Assembly: GCA_900316295.1 (NCBI GenBank)
Contig: ONCJ01000010.1
Location: 1-60,705, forward strand
Direction: 5' to 3'
Source of the DNA: an uncultured Prevotella sp.
GTDB taxonomy: Bacteria; Bacteroidota; Bacteroidia; Bacteroidales; Bacteroidaceae
DNA: 60,705 bases
Part shown: positions 1 to 6,642 of the stretch, in pieces
Position numbering within the stretch: position 1 is the first letter of the stretch
Layout of the letters: each line of letters begins with the position of its first letter
Program-made: the position numbers and the translations under genes
Notes under the pieces: model-generated
Told to the model about the DNA's origin: nothing
Databases searched by the model: none
Seen by the model: the letters and a program-made list of their open reading frames with translations, nothing else

Positions 1-1
1 T

Positions 2-70
2 GATGAGGCACGTGCAAAGCTGGTACTCCGCTGGGAGCAACTGGAGAGGGAGAACCTGTTTGTGCAGTAA
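2..70 (+). CDS. C-terminal end of an unidentified protein (partial)
   Basis: An open frame enters from the left edge and ends at a TAA at 68-70, coding for 22 residues rich in charged and leucine residues and ending LFVQ. The helical, Arg/Glu-rich composition fits the end of a coiled or helical protein, but it is too short to assign a family. A run of AAAACTR heptamers starts 16 bp after the stop codon. Real as a gene end only if the frame stays open upstream of the window. Confidence 0.5.
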   Translation, partial: DEARAKLVLRWEQLERENLFVQ

Positions 71-86
71 AAAAGTAAAAAGGTAA

Positions 87-121
87 AAAACTAAAAACTG
101 AAAACTGAAAACTAAAAACTA
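87..121. repeat. Heptamer array, five AAAACTR units
   Basis: Five 7-bp units in perfect register (AAAACTA, AAAACTG, AAAACTG, AAAACTA, AAAACTA) lie just after the first gene end. The same AAAACNN unit recurs at 10005-10060 and, on the other strand as GTTTTRA, at 6512-6588 and 17624-17657. No promoter box is visible next to this copy. Confidence 0.85.
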
Positions 122-125
122 ACCC

Positions 126-183
126 CATAGGGATATAAAGCGTCCAAAGCGTCCACCGTCCACCCGTCCAATAAAACTAAAAA
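126..183 (+). repeat. Dispersed repeat, copy 1 (CATAGGGATATAAAG head plus CGTCCA array)
   Basis: This stretch begins CATAGGGATATAAAG and continues into two 9-bp units (AGCGTCCAM) followed by two or three 7-bp units (CGTCCAC type) and ATAAAACTAAAAA. A second, nearly identical copy lies at 1908-1966 in the same orientation. The change of period from 9 to 7 inside one array is kept in both copies. No coding potential is seen. Confidence 0.8.
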
Positions 184-200
184 TAGCAATCGAAATCAAA

Positions 201-241
201 AGGAAGAAGAGGGTACGTCAATCTGACCGTACCCTCCTCCT
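201..241. terminator. Hairpin, possible bidirectional terminator
   Basis: GAGGGTACG at 209-217 pairs with CGTACCCTC at 228-236 across a 10-nt loop, with partly matching purine/pyrimidine flanks. It lies downstream of both the plus-strand gene end at 70 and the minus-strand gene ending at 352. The following U tract is weak, so termination is likely but not certain. Confidence 0.5.
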
Positions 242-293
242 TTAGTAGTTGAGTAGCCTCATCATCTCCTTACTACTCATCTCCTTACATCTC

Positions 294-346
294 CTATCGC
301 CTTTAACTCCTTTAACTCCAAAAAGTTGAGCGAATGCGAAACTTGG
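294..346 (+). repeat. Composite repeat, copy 1 (TTTAACTCC units plus AAGTTGAGCGAA tail)
   Basis: CTATCGCC is followed by two TTTAACTCC 9-mers and then AAAAGTTGAGCGAATGCGAA. The same order (CTATCG, TTTAACTCC units, AAGTTGAGCGAA) occurs at 54403-54466. CATCTCCTTACTACT units just before it (about 250-290) match the 15-mer that codes for the DUF3098 tail near 32.05 kb. Confidence 0.7.
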
Positions 347-351
347 AGTAT

Positions 352-903
352 TTACTTCTTCACGACCTTTTTCCCGTTTACTATGTAGATGCCCTTAGTA
401 GGCTTCTCTACGTGGCGACCCTGCAGGTCGTAGTAGTTGCCGTCTGTGTTGGCGTCGGCAGACTTAATACTATTAATGCCTGTCGGCACAGCGTAGCCAT
501 AGACCTCAATCTTTTTTATACCTTTAGACGTGTATGCCAGAATGGGGGTGCCGTTTACTTTCGGTGTCTTATCCTCTTCTGTGGTTTCTACTACAAAGGG
601 AGCTTCGCTGTCTGTAGCTGTACGATCGGCGTCGTCATAGAATATACATTTGGTGATGGTATATCCTTCGGCAGCGGTGACGGTTGCCGACCAACCGTAT
701 CCCCACCATCCCCAGTTAGCGAGGTATGCTGAGGATCCATATGCAGTATAACTGAATGAAACGGTTGCCACATTCGCCGTACTGTAGTTTGCTTGCTCTT
801 TGCCTGTTGCTGTAATTGTGGTCAGCAGCGTTTCGGTCTGCGCCATTGCGCCCGTGGCTGCCATCAGCAGCAGGGCAAGAATTGAAAGTAGATTTCTTTT
901 CAT
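352..903 (-). CDS. Small secreted protein with sorting-like C-terminal tail
   Basis: The 183-residue product starts [18 protein letters not shown], a clear Sec signal peptide cut near AMAQ, so I place the start at the ATG at 903 and not at an upstream alternative. The mature part is Ser/Thr/Tyr rich and predicted extracellular. The last ~40 residues (GINSIKSAD.. [27 protein letters not shown], shown in parts) match the end of the giant protein at 18460-26049. Tails of this kind are common on secreted proteins of Prevotella and resemble type IX secretion targeting domains; that role is inference. A GA microsatellite and a hairpin lie in the 250 bp upstream. Function unknown. Confidence 0.8.
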   Translation of the reverse strand: MKRNLLSILALLLMAATGAMAQTETLLTTITATGKEQANYSTANVATVSFSYTAYGSSAYLANWGWWGYGWSATVTAAEGYTITKCIFYDDADRTATDSEAPFVVETTEEDKTPKVNGTPILAYTSKGIKKIEVYGYAVPTGINSIKSADANTDGNYYDLQGRHVEKPTKGIYIVNGKKVVKK

Positions 904-960
904 AATCTTTTTGTGTTTAGTTGATAAAAAATAAATGATTAAACTATATAATACGATGCA

Positions 961-989
961 GCTTCCCATGAGACATGCTCATAGGAAGC
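961..989 (-). other. Hairpin in the leader of the secreted-protein gene
   Basis: GCTTCCCATGAG (961-972) and CTCATAGGAAGC (978-989) form a 12-bp stem with a 5-nt loop. The only mismatch on the plus strand becomes a G-U pair in minus-strand RNA, so the structure is best formed in a minus-strand transcript, 58 nt before the start codon at 903. No U tract follows. It may be a leader hairpin or an old terminator. Confidence 0.55.
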
Positions 990-1047
990 CGTAAGTGTTG
1001 CGGCGTGCGGAAGTGCGCGCCCTCAAATATGCTATTATTGGCTAATT

Positions 1048-1088
<41 letters not shown>

Positions 1089-1161
1089 GTCATTCTCTTC
1101 GCTGCGTTAATGGCATTCATGTTCATTCTATTATAGTACATCTTTAGAATATAGGTGAAGA

Positions 1162-1401
1162 TTACAGCCGCAGTAAGTCCTTGACGGAATATATCTTGCT
1201 GAGCGACTCGAAAGAAAAATACTGGTCGTCCATTATCATATAGTCCTCACGTTGTTTCTTTGACAACTGCTTGATGTCAGGAAACATTGAAACAGGTACT
1301 ATAATCTCGCGCCCGTCGGTCAGGTAAGCCGCCATCGCCCCACGCTTAACATTGAAGTCGAGTTTCTTGATACCCAAATTGGTGTCCCTGTATTTACACA
1401 T
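1162..1401 (-). CDS. DUF2442-type small protein
   Basis: The 79-residue product has the DUF2442 pattern: a DGREIIVPVSMFPDI strand region, then LSKKQREDY and a C-terminal helix ending YSVKDLLRL. It follows the DUF4160-type gene by 16 bp; an AGGAG at 1411-1415 on the coding strand sits 9 nt before its ATG at 1401. DUF4160 and DUF2442 genes are often found as a pair, which has been taken as a possible toxin-antitoxin or regulatory module. Its biochemical role is not established. Length and start are typical. Confidence 0.8.
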   Translation of the reverse strand: MCKYRDTNLGIKKLDFNVKRGAMAAYLTDGREIIVPVSMFPDIKQLSKKQREDYMIMDDQYFSFESLSKIYSVKDLLRL

Positions 1402-1417
1402 ATTCTTGTCCTCCTAA

Positions 1418-1720
1418 TTATTTTATACGTTTGATTTGTATTTTTTTTCCAGCAAACACATCGTCGATAAGACGATTCAATTCTTCCCAATGTTCATCGA
1501 TAACCTTCAGTACGTCCGTCTCTTCATCACCAGTCAATTCTGACCAAGCTATCTCTATTTTCTTCTCTCCATTCTCCTCAATCCATATCTTTGCTACGGT
1601 GTTACCTCGGTGTGACTTCCTACTTCCTCGACGCACTACATGTATGTGCCGTCGGTTCTCCGCCGCATCGGCAGGAAACACCGAAAGGATGAAATAGAGA
1701 AACAGCATCAGTTTACCCAT
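1418..1720 (-). CDS. DUF4160-type small protein
   Basis: The 100-residue product begins MGKLMLFLYFILSVFPAD and carries the HIHV motif followed by a basic stretch and KIWIEENG, the DUF4160 pattern (a short hydrophobic strand, then HxHV and a Lys-rich strand). I chose the ATG at 1720 because a further upstream alternative start falls almost on the expected transcription start from the -7 box at 1773-1780. It is cotranscribed with the DUF2442-type gene downstream. The N-terminus looks hydrophobic but matches the family's first strands, so it need not be a signal peptide. Function uncertain; possibly half of a two-gene stress or toxin-antitoxin module. Confidence 0.75.
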   Translation of the reverse strand: MGKLMLFLYFILSVFPADAAENRRHIHVVRRGSRKSHRGNTVAKIWIEENGEKKIEIAWSELTGDEETDVLKVIDEHWEELNRLIDDVFAGKKIQIKRIK

Positions 1721-1772
1721 AATTATGACAAATGTTCGAAAGAATAAAATCGCTTTGGCGACATTCACGTCA

Positions 1773-1780
1773 CAAAATTA
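1773..1780 (-). promoter_or_regulatory. -7 box of the DUF4160/DUF2442 pair
   Basis: TAATTTTG on the minus strand fits TAnnTTTG. It lies 53 nt before the ATG at 1720. No TTTG is seen at the usual -33 distance, so only the -7 half is supported. Confidence 0.55.
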
Positions 1781-1864
1781 CAAAAATTCCGATTAAGTGA
1801 GAAAGAAATAGTTTACTTTTTTCTTCGAGCGTGAGGAATTTATATACTAAAAGTACCTAAATGC

Positions 1865-1895
1865 TTTGGACTTATGAGAAATCTGAATAACTTTG
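1865..1895 (+). promoter_or_regulatory. Plus-strand promoter without an obvious gene
   Basis: TTTG at 1865-1868 and TAACTTTG at 1888-1895 are spaced by 19 bp, a full Bacteroidota-type promoter reading to the right. Downstream on this strand come only the dispersed repeat at 1908 and the G-rich and C-rich heptamer arms, then a gene on the opposite strand. It could drive a non-coding RNA, be left over from a lost gene, or be chance. Confidence 0.5.
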
Positions 1896-1907
1896 CATCA
1901 TATAAAT

Positions 1908-1966
1908 CATAGGGATATAAAGCGTCCAAAGCGTCCAACGTCCAACGTCCAATAAAACTAAAAAAA
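1908..1966 (+). repeat. Dispersed repeat, copy 2 (CATAGGGATATAAAG head plus CGTCCA array)
   Basis: This copy matches 126-183: the same head, two AGCGTCCAA 9-mers, two CGTCCAA 7-mers and ATAAAACTAAAAA. It begins 13 bp after the orphan promoter at 1865-1895. Together with the arms at 1973-2111 it fills the non-coding stretch 1721-2151. Confidence 0.8.
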
Positions 1967-1972
1967 ATATTA

Positions 1973-2111
1973 GGGGCAAGGGGCAGGGGGCAAGAGAGTG
2001 GTAAGGAGCAGGGAGCAAGGGGCAAGAGAATAGTGCTCTTGCTGAATAATCTTTCTATTCAAGAGGCAAAATCTATCCTCTTGCCCCCTGCTCCCTGCTC
2101 CCTGCCCCTAA
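1973..2111. repeat. Inverted pair of heptamer arrays (G-rich and C-rich arms)
   Basis: The left arm (1973-2028) is eight 7-bp units such as GGGGCAA, GGGGCAG, GCAGGGA and GCAAGGG. The right arm (2077-2111) has CCCCCTG, CTCCCTG, CTCCCTG and CCCCTAA. The arms are partly complementary (GGGAGCAAGGGGCAAGAG against CTCTTGCCCCCTGCTCCC) across about 50 nt, so either strand could fold into a long imperfect hairpin. A short perfect hairpin, GGAAGC-AGA-GCTTCC, follows at 2112-2126. Confidence 0.75.
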
Positions 2112-2151
2112 GGAAGCAGAGCTTCCGCACTTCAATACGCATATTCATCTT

Positions 2152-2541
2152 CTAATCGTCAATCTCTATCAGACGACCTTGCTTGCTGAATTTCAACTCG
2201 AGATTGTTGCTTAGCTCAATCTCATATCCGTAAGACTCTTTGTCAATCTTCACAATCTTCTGGTCACGGAAGTTGGTATTGACATATTCCATAATAGATG
2301 CAGGAACGAGAGAGCTTGGCACGGCTTGCGTCTTGCAGTCTACAGAATCCCAATTACCGTTTTTGTCGAATTCTATCTTCGAGCCGTCGTTGAGCACTAC
2401 TTCATAGGTCTTAAAGATGGTGCCGTCCTTCTCTGCGTAAGATACTGTCTTTCCAGGGAACTGATTCTTGACGAATGTCTTAGCGGCGGCGGGGAGACAA
2501 GCACAAATTTCTTGCGGCAGGGATATAAAATTTGCGACAAA
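2152..2541 (-). pseudogene. PepSY-like (BLIP-like) secreted protein, N-terminus lost
   Basis: The frame reads LPAAAKTFVKNQFPGKTVSY, then YEVVLNDGSKIEFDKNGNW and a second half-repeat ending LKFSKQGRLIEIDD, which is the two-repeat PepSY-like pattern of small Bacteroidota periplasmic proteins. Homologues normally start with a signal peptide. Here the frame opens from a TGA at 2542-2544 inside the terminator hairpin of the upstream operon and has no ATG; the first usable alternative codon is a GTG at 2397, in the middle of the first repeat. The gene therefore appears to have lost its promoter, signal peptide and start. Expression of a cytoplasmic fragment cannot be excluded. Confidence 0.7.
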
Positions 2542-2572
2542 TCAGGAAAACATACTCCCGATTTGTCGCAAA
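2531..2572 (-). terminator. Terminator of the uronate operon
   Basis: TTTGCGACAAATC (2531-2543) and GATTTGTCGCAAA (2560-2572) are a perfect 13-bp inverted repeat with a 16-nt loop, 19 bp after the stop codon of the ExuT-like gene. On the minus strand it is followed by a T-rich run. Confidence 0.8.
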
Positions 2573-2591
2573 AATGATTATTGGATACTAA

Positions 2592-4115
2592 TTAGTCCTC
2601 AACAACTACTGGCTTGTACTTCGGTACAAGAGCCTTCATTACTGACCATCCGATGAGGTAAGCAACTGCACAGATACAGAACACAATCATGTAGGCTGCT
2701 GGTTTGCCCTCAAAGCCCATAAACTGGAAGGCCTCACCCTGTCCTGCGGCATAGTCGAAAAGCACGCCCGAGCCCTTGTTGATAAGGAACGAGCCGACTC
2801 CTCCTGCCATTGCGCCAATACCAGTAATGGTAGCTACGGCACTCTTGGGGAACATATCGCCTGTGGTGGAGAAGATGTTTGCCGACCAAGCCTGATGGCC
2901 TGCACCTACAAGACCGATAATGATTGCTGGCCACCATGCGCTATGGAAATAGTCACCGAGAGGCTGGGCGAAGAGTGCCAGCACTGGGAAGAAGGCAAAG
3001 ATCAACATCGCAAGCATACGACCCTGATATGGGTTCATACCTTTCTTCTCAACAAATATCTTTGGCAGGTAACCACCAAACATCGACAGTATCGTAACGA
3101 TTGCATAGAGTGTGAAGATGAGGGCGATACCCATAGGATCACTTGCCTTATGTCCGAACTGATCTTGGAAGTAGGCTGGTGCCCAGAACAGGAAGAACCA
3201 CCATACACCGTCAGTCATAAACTTACCAAAGGCAAACGACCATGTCTGCTTGTATGTGAATGCCTTTGCGAAGCTCATCTGCTTCTCTTCCTTAGCATTA
3301 TCACTGGCTGCCTCAGACTCGTCGTCCTGGTTGACATACAACAACTCGGCCTCGTTGACATGCTTTGACTCAGCTGGTTTGTCGTAAACAAAAATCCAGA
3401 TGCCAGCCCATATAAATCCGAGCACACCGATGATGATGAATGCCATCTCCCAACCCAGACTCTTAGCAAGCAGAGGTATGGTGGCTGGAGCAGCAAGGGC
3501 TCCTACTGAGGCACCTGCATTAAAGATACTGGTAGCAAAGGCACGGTCCTTCTTCGGGAAGTATTCTGCTGTCACCTTGATGGCTGCGGGGAAGTTGCCT
3601 GCCTCACCAAGACCGAGAATCATACGGCATGCTAAGAACAGCCATACTGATACGGAGCTGACAGCAAGCAGGGTCTGGGATGTAACATTGAACTTTGCAA
3701 GTGCAGCATCTACGGCAGCCTGATCAGTACCGGCAGCAGCTACAGCCTCACCGATAGACTTCAGAGTGGCAGTATCGGCAATTCCGTCTACGAAGTGAAC
3801 CGACACCCATCCGCAAGCAGCATGTAGCACAGCTCCCAACGACCATATCACGATAGCCCACAGGTAGCCTTTCTTCGTTCCCATCCAGTCTACGAACTTA
3901 CCTGCGAAAAGGCAGAAGATGGCATAGCAGATAGAGAACATACCCGTGATGGTACCATAGTCGCTGTCGGTCCAGTGGAACTCTGGCTGTATAAACTCCT
4001 TAAAGGTGAGAGAGAGTACCTGACGGTCAAGATAATTCACTGTAGTGGCGAAAAACAACATCGCACACATCACCCAACGCCAGTTGGTCATTTTGTTTGT
4101 TTGAATTGGTGTCAT
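2592..4115 (-). CDS. exuT: ExuT-like hexuronate MFS transporter
   Basis: The 507-residue product is a 12-helix major facilitator of the anion:cation symporter branch. Typical signs are the N-terminal NWRW followed by helix 1 with NYLDRQVLS, GxFADxxGxK-like KFVDWMGTKKGY in loop 2-3, and GLGEAGNFPAAIKVTAEYFPKK after helix 4, all close to E. coli ExuT and related galacturonate/glucuronate carriers. An insert of about 45 residues between helices 3 and 4 (starting near residue 100) is unusual. It ends the operon after kduI (21-bp gap). The start is the ATG at 4115; the ATG at 4091 (MTNWRW) is equally possible. Expected role: proton-driven uptake of hexuronates or unsaturated uronates at the inner membrane. 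Confidence 0.88.
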   Translation of the reverse strand: MTPIQTNKMTNWRWVMCAMLFFATTVNYLDRQVLSLTFKEFIQPEFHWTDSDYGTITGMFSICYAIFCLFAGKFVDWMGTKKGYLWAIVIWSLGAVLHAACGWVSVHFVDGIADTATLKSIGEAVAAAGTDQAAVDAALAKFNVTSQTLLAVSSVSVWLFLACRMILGLGEAGNFPAAIKVTAEYFPKKDRAFATSIFNAGASVGALAAPATIPLLAKSLGWEMAFIIIGVLGFIWAGIWIFVYDKPAESKHVNEAELLYVNQDDESEAASDNAKEEKQMSFAKAFTYKQTWSFAFGKFMTDGVWWFFLFWAPAYFQDQFGHKASDPMGIALIFTLYAIVTILSMFGGYLPKIFVEKKGMNPYQGRMLAMLIFAFFPVLALFAQPLGDYFHSAWWPAIIIGLVGAGHQAWSANIFSTTGDMFPKSAVATITGIGAMAGGVGSFLINKGSGVLFDYAAGQGEAFQFMGFEGKPAAYMIVFCICAVAYLIGWSVMKALVPKYKPVVVED

Positions 4116-4136
4116 AGTTATTTTTTGTTTGCTTTT

Positions 4137-5111
4137 TTATTTGATGTCAATAACTGGAATGTTGTCCTTGTCGTTATAGTACAAGTTCTCGCCTGCCATA
4201 CCCCAGATAAATGTATAATAATATGTGCCAGCAGCAGCATGGATGCTCCACTCCGGCGACATGATAGCCTGCTCGTTGTGCAGCCATACCACCCTACTCT
4301 CCTGCGGCTCACCCATAATATGAGCTATGGTCTGTCCCTCGGGCAGATTGAAGTAGTAGTATGCTTCGATGCGGCGGCCATGAGTATGAGGCGGCATAGT
4401 GTTCCATGCTGCACCCGGGTTGAGCTGTGTAAGACCGAGTTGCAACTGGCATGGTCCCTCCTCCAGCACATCGTTGACGATGAGCTTGTATACCGTACGG
4501 TTGTTGCACTCCTCCAATGAGCCTACAGGTCCCCACACGGCGGCTTTGAGCGAGCCCTTTCTGCCATCAAGTGTTATCCACTGAGTCTTATAGTGCTTAT
4601 GGGCAGTAGCAGAGTTCAGATAGAACTTGGCTGGCTTACTGGCATCCTTAGAACGGAACTCGACGTTCTTGTTCACGTCCTTGTCTTTGTCAATATGTCC
4701 GCGACCAATATACAAAGCCTCTTTCGGTGACAAGGCATATTCCTTACCATCAACGATAACGACGCCATCGCCCTCACCACAGTTGACAACTCCCAGCTCA
4801 CGGTTATACAGGAAGTACTTCTCCTTGATAGTCTTGTCGACATCAAGACCCAACTCCAGGAAGTTTTCCAGTTTCAGGGTCTTCGTCACAGGCATCGCGC
4901 CACCATATATGAAACGGTCATAGTGTGAGTAGGTGAGATTGATCTTGTCTGCCTCCATCACCTTCTCCATCACGAAGCGCTCACGAAGCGTCTTTGTGTC
5001 ATAGTGCTTCACATCAGCAGGATGACATGCCGTCTGAAAGTTAACTTGCTGTTGAGCATTCACGCCCAGTGCGCCAAGCACCAAGGCAAGCGAAAGAATT
5101 GTTTTCTTCAT
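4137..5111 (-). CDS. kduI: 5-keto-4-deoxyuronate isomerase KduI with a signal peptide
   Basis: KduI interconverts 5-keto-4-deoxyuronate and 2,5-diketo-3-deoxygluconate in pectin and glycosaminoglycan breakdown. The 324-residue product shows the family blocks [42 protein letters not shown] with the metal-binding His pair and Glu, and [19 protein letters not shown] with the last His. E. coli KduI, from memory, is about 278 residues and cytosolic; this one has an extra N-terminus that reads as a Sec signal ([20 protein letters not shown]), so the enzyme may act in the periplasm. It starts 5 bp after the PTS-like permease gene, so the two are cotranscribed. Confidence 0.9.
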   Translation of the reverse strand: MKKTILSLALVLGALGVNAQQQVNFQTACHPADVKHYDTKTLRERFVMEKVMEADKINLTYSHYDRFIYGGAMPVTKTLKLENFLELGLDVDKTIKEKYFLYNRELGVVNCGEGDGVVIVDGKEYALSPKEALYIGRGHIDKDKDVNKNVEFRSKDASKPAKFYLNSATAHKHYKTQWITLDGRKGSLKAAVWGPVGSLEECNNRTVYKLIVNDVLEEGPCQLQLGLTQLNPGAAWNTMPPHTHGRRIEAYYYFNLPEGQTIAHIMGEPQESRVVWLHNEQAIMSPEWSIHAAAGTYYYTFIWGMAGENLYYNDKDNIPVIDIK

Positions 5112-5116
5112 AGTAT

Positions 5117-6493
5117 TTATTTCTTATTGATTCTTATTCGGTTCCATATCACGAGTGCCATAGTACATACCACAAGTATACCGGCACCAATCCACTTCAG
5201 ATACTTCATGCAGGCATAGATAGCTGTAGAGAGTGGACTCGACGCAAAGTCAAGAGCTCCTGCCTGGAAGCCTGCTGGCACCTGTACGGTCTTATCGTCA
5301 GGATGAACCTGTGCCACATGGTTAGCAGCCATTGTAAAGTCTCCTGCCATCCAGGTTACGAAGTATAGTCCGATAGCCATCACCACCAGTCCTACGATGA
5401 ACGAGCGCAGCACATTACCATTGGTATATGGCAACACCATCACAAACACATAGAACATACCTGCCAGTGAAGCCAATGGCAAGAACTGGTTGCCAGGAAG
5501 CACTACAGCAAGAATAAGTGTCACAGGTATGAGCAGCAGCGATACCACCAATGTCGTAGGATGACCGATAACCAGCGCTGGCGACATACCGATATACAGT
5601 TCCTTGTCAGCACCAAACTTCTTTGCTATCAATTCCTTTGTAGCCTCAGCAATAGGCTTCAGTCCCTCAATGAAGAGCGATGTGATACGTGGAATCAATT
5701 CCATCACGGCACCCATCTTAATACCAATCTGCAGAGTGACAGGTATGTTGGCTACTACTTCGTTCCAATCCTTACATGCCAGACAACCGATGATGATACC
5801 GATGAGTACTCCGAGGAACAGCGGTTCACCAAAGAGTCCGAATTTCTTCTTCATGCCATCGCTGTCAATATTCACCTTATTGATACCAGGAATATAGTCG
5901 AGACATTTGTTTATACCTAATGCAAACGGCATAAATCCCTGACAGAAAGGCTGCGGAATAGAAATACCATCCATGCCAGGATAGAACTTTTGGAACTTCT
6001 TTGCCGTCACGTCGGCAAGCACAAGCGTGATGATATAACAGATGATGGCTGCAAAGAATCCCCATGCCACGCTATCTGTCATGAAATATATTACTGCTCC
6101 GATGAATGCGAAGTGCCAGTAGTTCCACAGGTCGATATTGACAGTACGCGTACATCCCAGCAACAACAATACCAGATTGACGCCAAGGCATACAGGAATG
6201 ATAAACGAGCCCACAAGGGTGTTGTACGCTACCGATGCGGCTGCAGGCCAACCCATGTCGAACACCTGTAGTTCAAGACCATAGATTTCCACCACCTTCG
6301 ACAGTGCTGGCGACATCGTGTCAACCAACAGAGCTGTGATAATGCTTAGTCCTACAAAACCGACTCCTACATAAAGACCACTCTTCAGAGCCTTTGAGAA
6401 CTTGATACCAATACAAACTCCGAGGATAGTGAAGATGATAGGCATCATCACGGCTGCTCCGAGTCCGATAATGTAACTGAATACTTGTTCCAT
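5117..6493 (-). CDS. GatC-like PTS permease domain (EIIC), orphan
   Basis: The 458-residue membrane protein resembles E. coli GatC throughout: [19 protein letters not shown] near residue 47, [12 protein letters not shown] near 80, [15 protein letters not shown] near 218 and [20 protein letters not shown] near 315, with about ten hydrophobic segments. It has no EIIA or EIIB domain, and no gatA, gatB, ptsH or ptsI occurs in the window. It is the first gene of an operon with kduI and an ExuT-like carrier, so the substrate is probably a uronate or uronate-derived compound and not galactitol. Without phosphocarrier partners it may work as a secondary carrier; that is inference. Confidence 0.85.
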   Translation of the reverse strand: MEQVFSYIIGLGAAVMMPIIFTILGVCIGIKFSKALKSGLYVGVGFVGLSIITALLVDTMSPALSKVVEIYGLELQVFDMGWPAAASVAYNTLVGSFIIPVCLGVNLVLLLLGCTRTVNIDLWNYWHFAFIGAVIYFMTDSVAWGFFAAIICYIITLVLADVTAKKFQKFYPGMDGISIPQPFCQGFMPFALGINKCLDYIPGINKVNIDSDGMKKKFGLFGEPLFLGVLIGIIIGCLACKDWNEVVANIPVTLQIGIKMGAVMELIPRITSLFIEGLKPIAEATKELIAKKFGADKELYIGMSPALVIGHPTTLVVSLLLIPVTLILAVVLPGNQFLPLASLAGMFYVFVMVLPYTNGNVLRSFIVGLVVMAIGLYFVTWMAGDFTMAANHVAQVHPDDKTVQVPAGFQAGALDFASSPLSTAIYACMKYLKWIGAGILVVCTMALVIWNRIRINKK

Positions 6494-6511
6494 GATTTGT
6501 TTTTATAATTA

Positions 6512-6588
6512 GTTTTAAGTTTTAAGTGTTTAGTTTTGAGTTTTGAGTGTTTAGTTTTGAGTTTTAAGTGTTTAATACTTAGTTTTTA
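6512..6588. repeat. Heptamer array in the leader of the uronate operon (11 units)
   Basis: Nine units of GTTTTRA or GTGTTTA plus two degenerate units run in register between the -7 box and the EIIC start codon, so they form most of the operon's 5' leader on the minus strand. Same unit family as 87-121, 10005-10060 and 17624-17657. Confidence 0.85.
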
Positions 6589-6599
6589 AGAATTTGGCG

Positions 6600-6624
6600 C
6601 AAATATACAAAAACTTTTGTATAT
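6600..6624 (-). promoter_or_regulatory. Promoter and palindromic operator of the uronate operon
   Basis: The minus-strand -7 box TATATTTG lies at 6600-6607. It overlaps a perfect inverted repeat, ATATACAAAA (6603-6612) and TTTTGTATAT (6615-6624), separated by 2 bp. A TTTG 23 bp upstream could be the -33 box, putting the palindrome between the two promoter boxes as expected for a repressor site. The hairpin could also weakly terminate the murF/alr transcript that ends at 6643. Confidence 0.6.
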
Positions 6625-6642
6625 CCGCACCAAAAACTCTAT

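Noticed and set aside
1840-2025. 61-residue minus-strand frame
   Set aside because: Made of the translated dispersed repeat and G-rich heptamers; no support as a gene.
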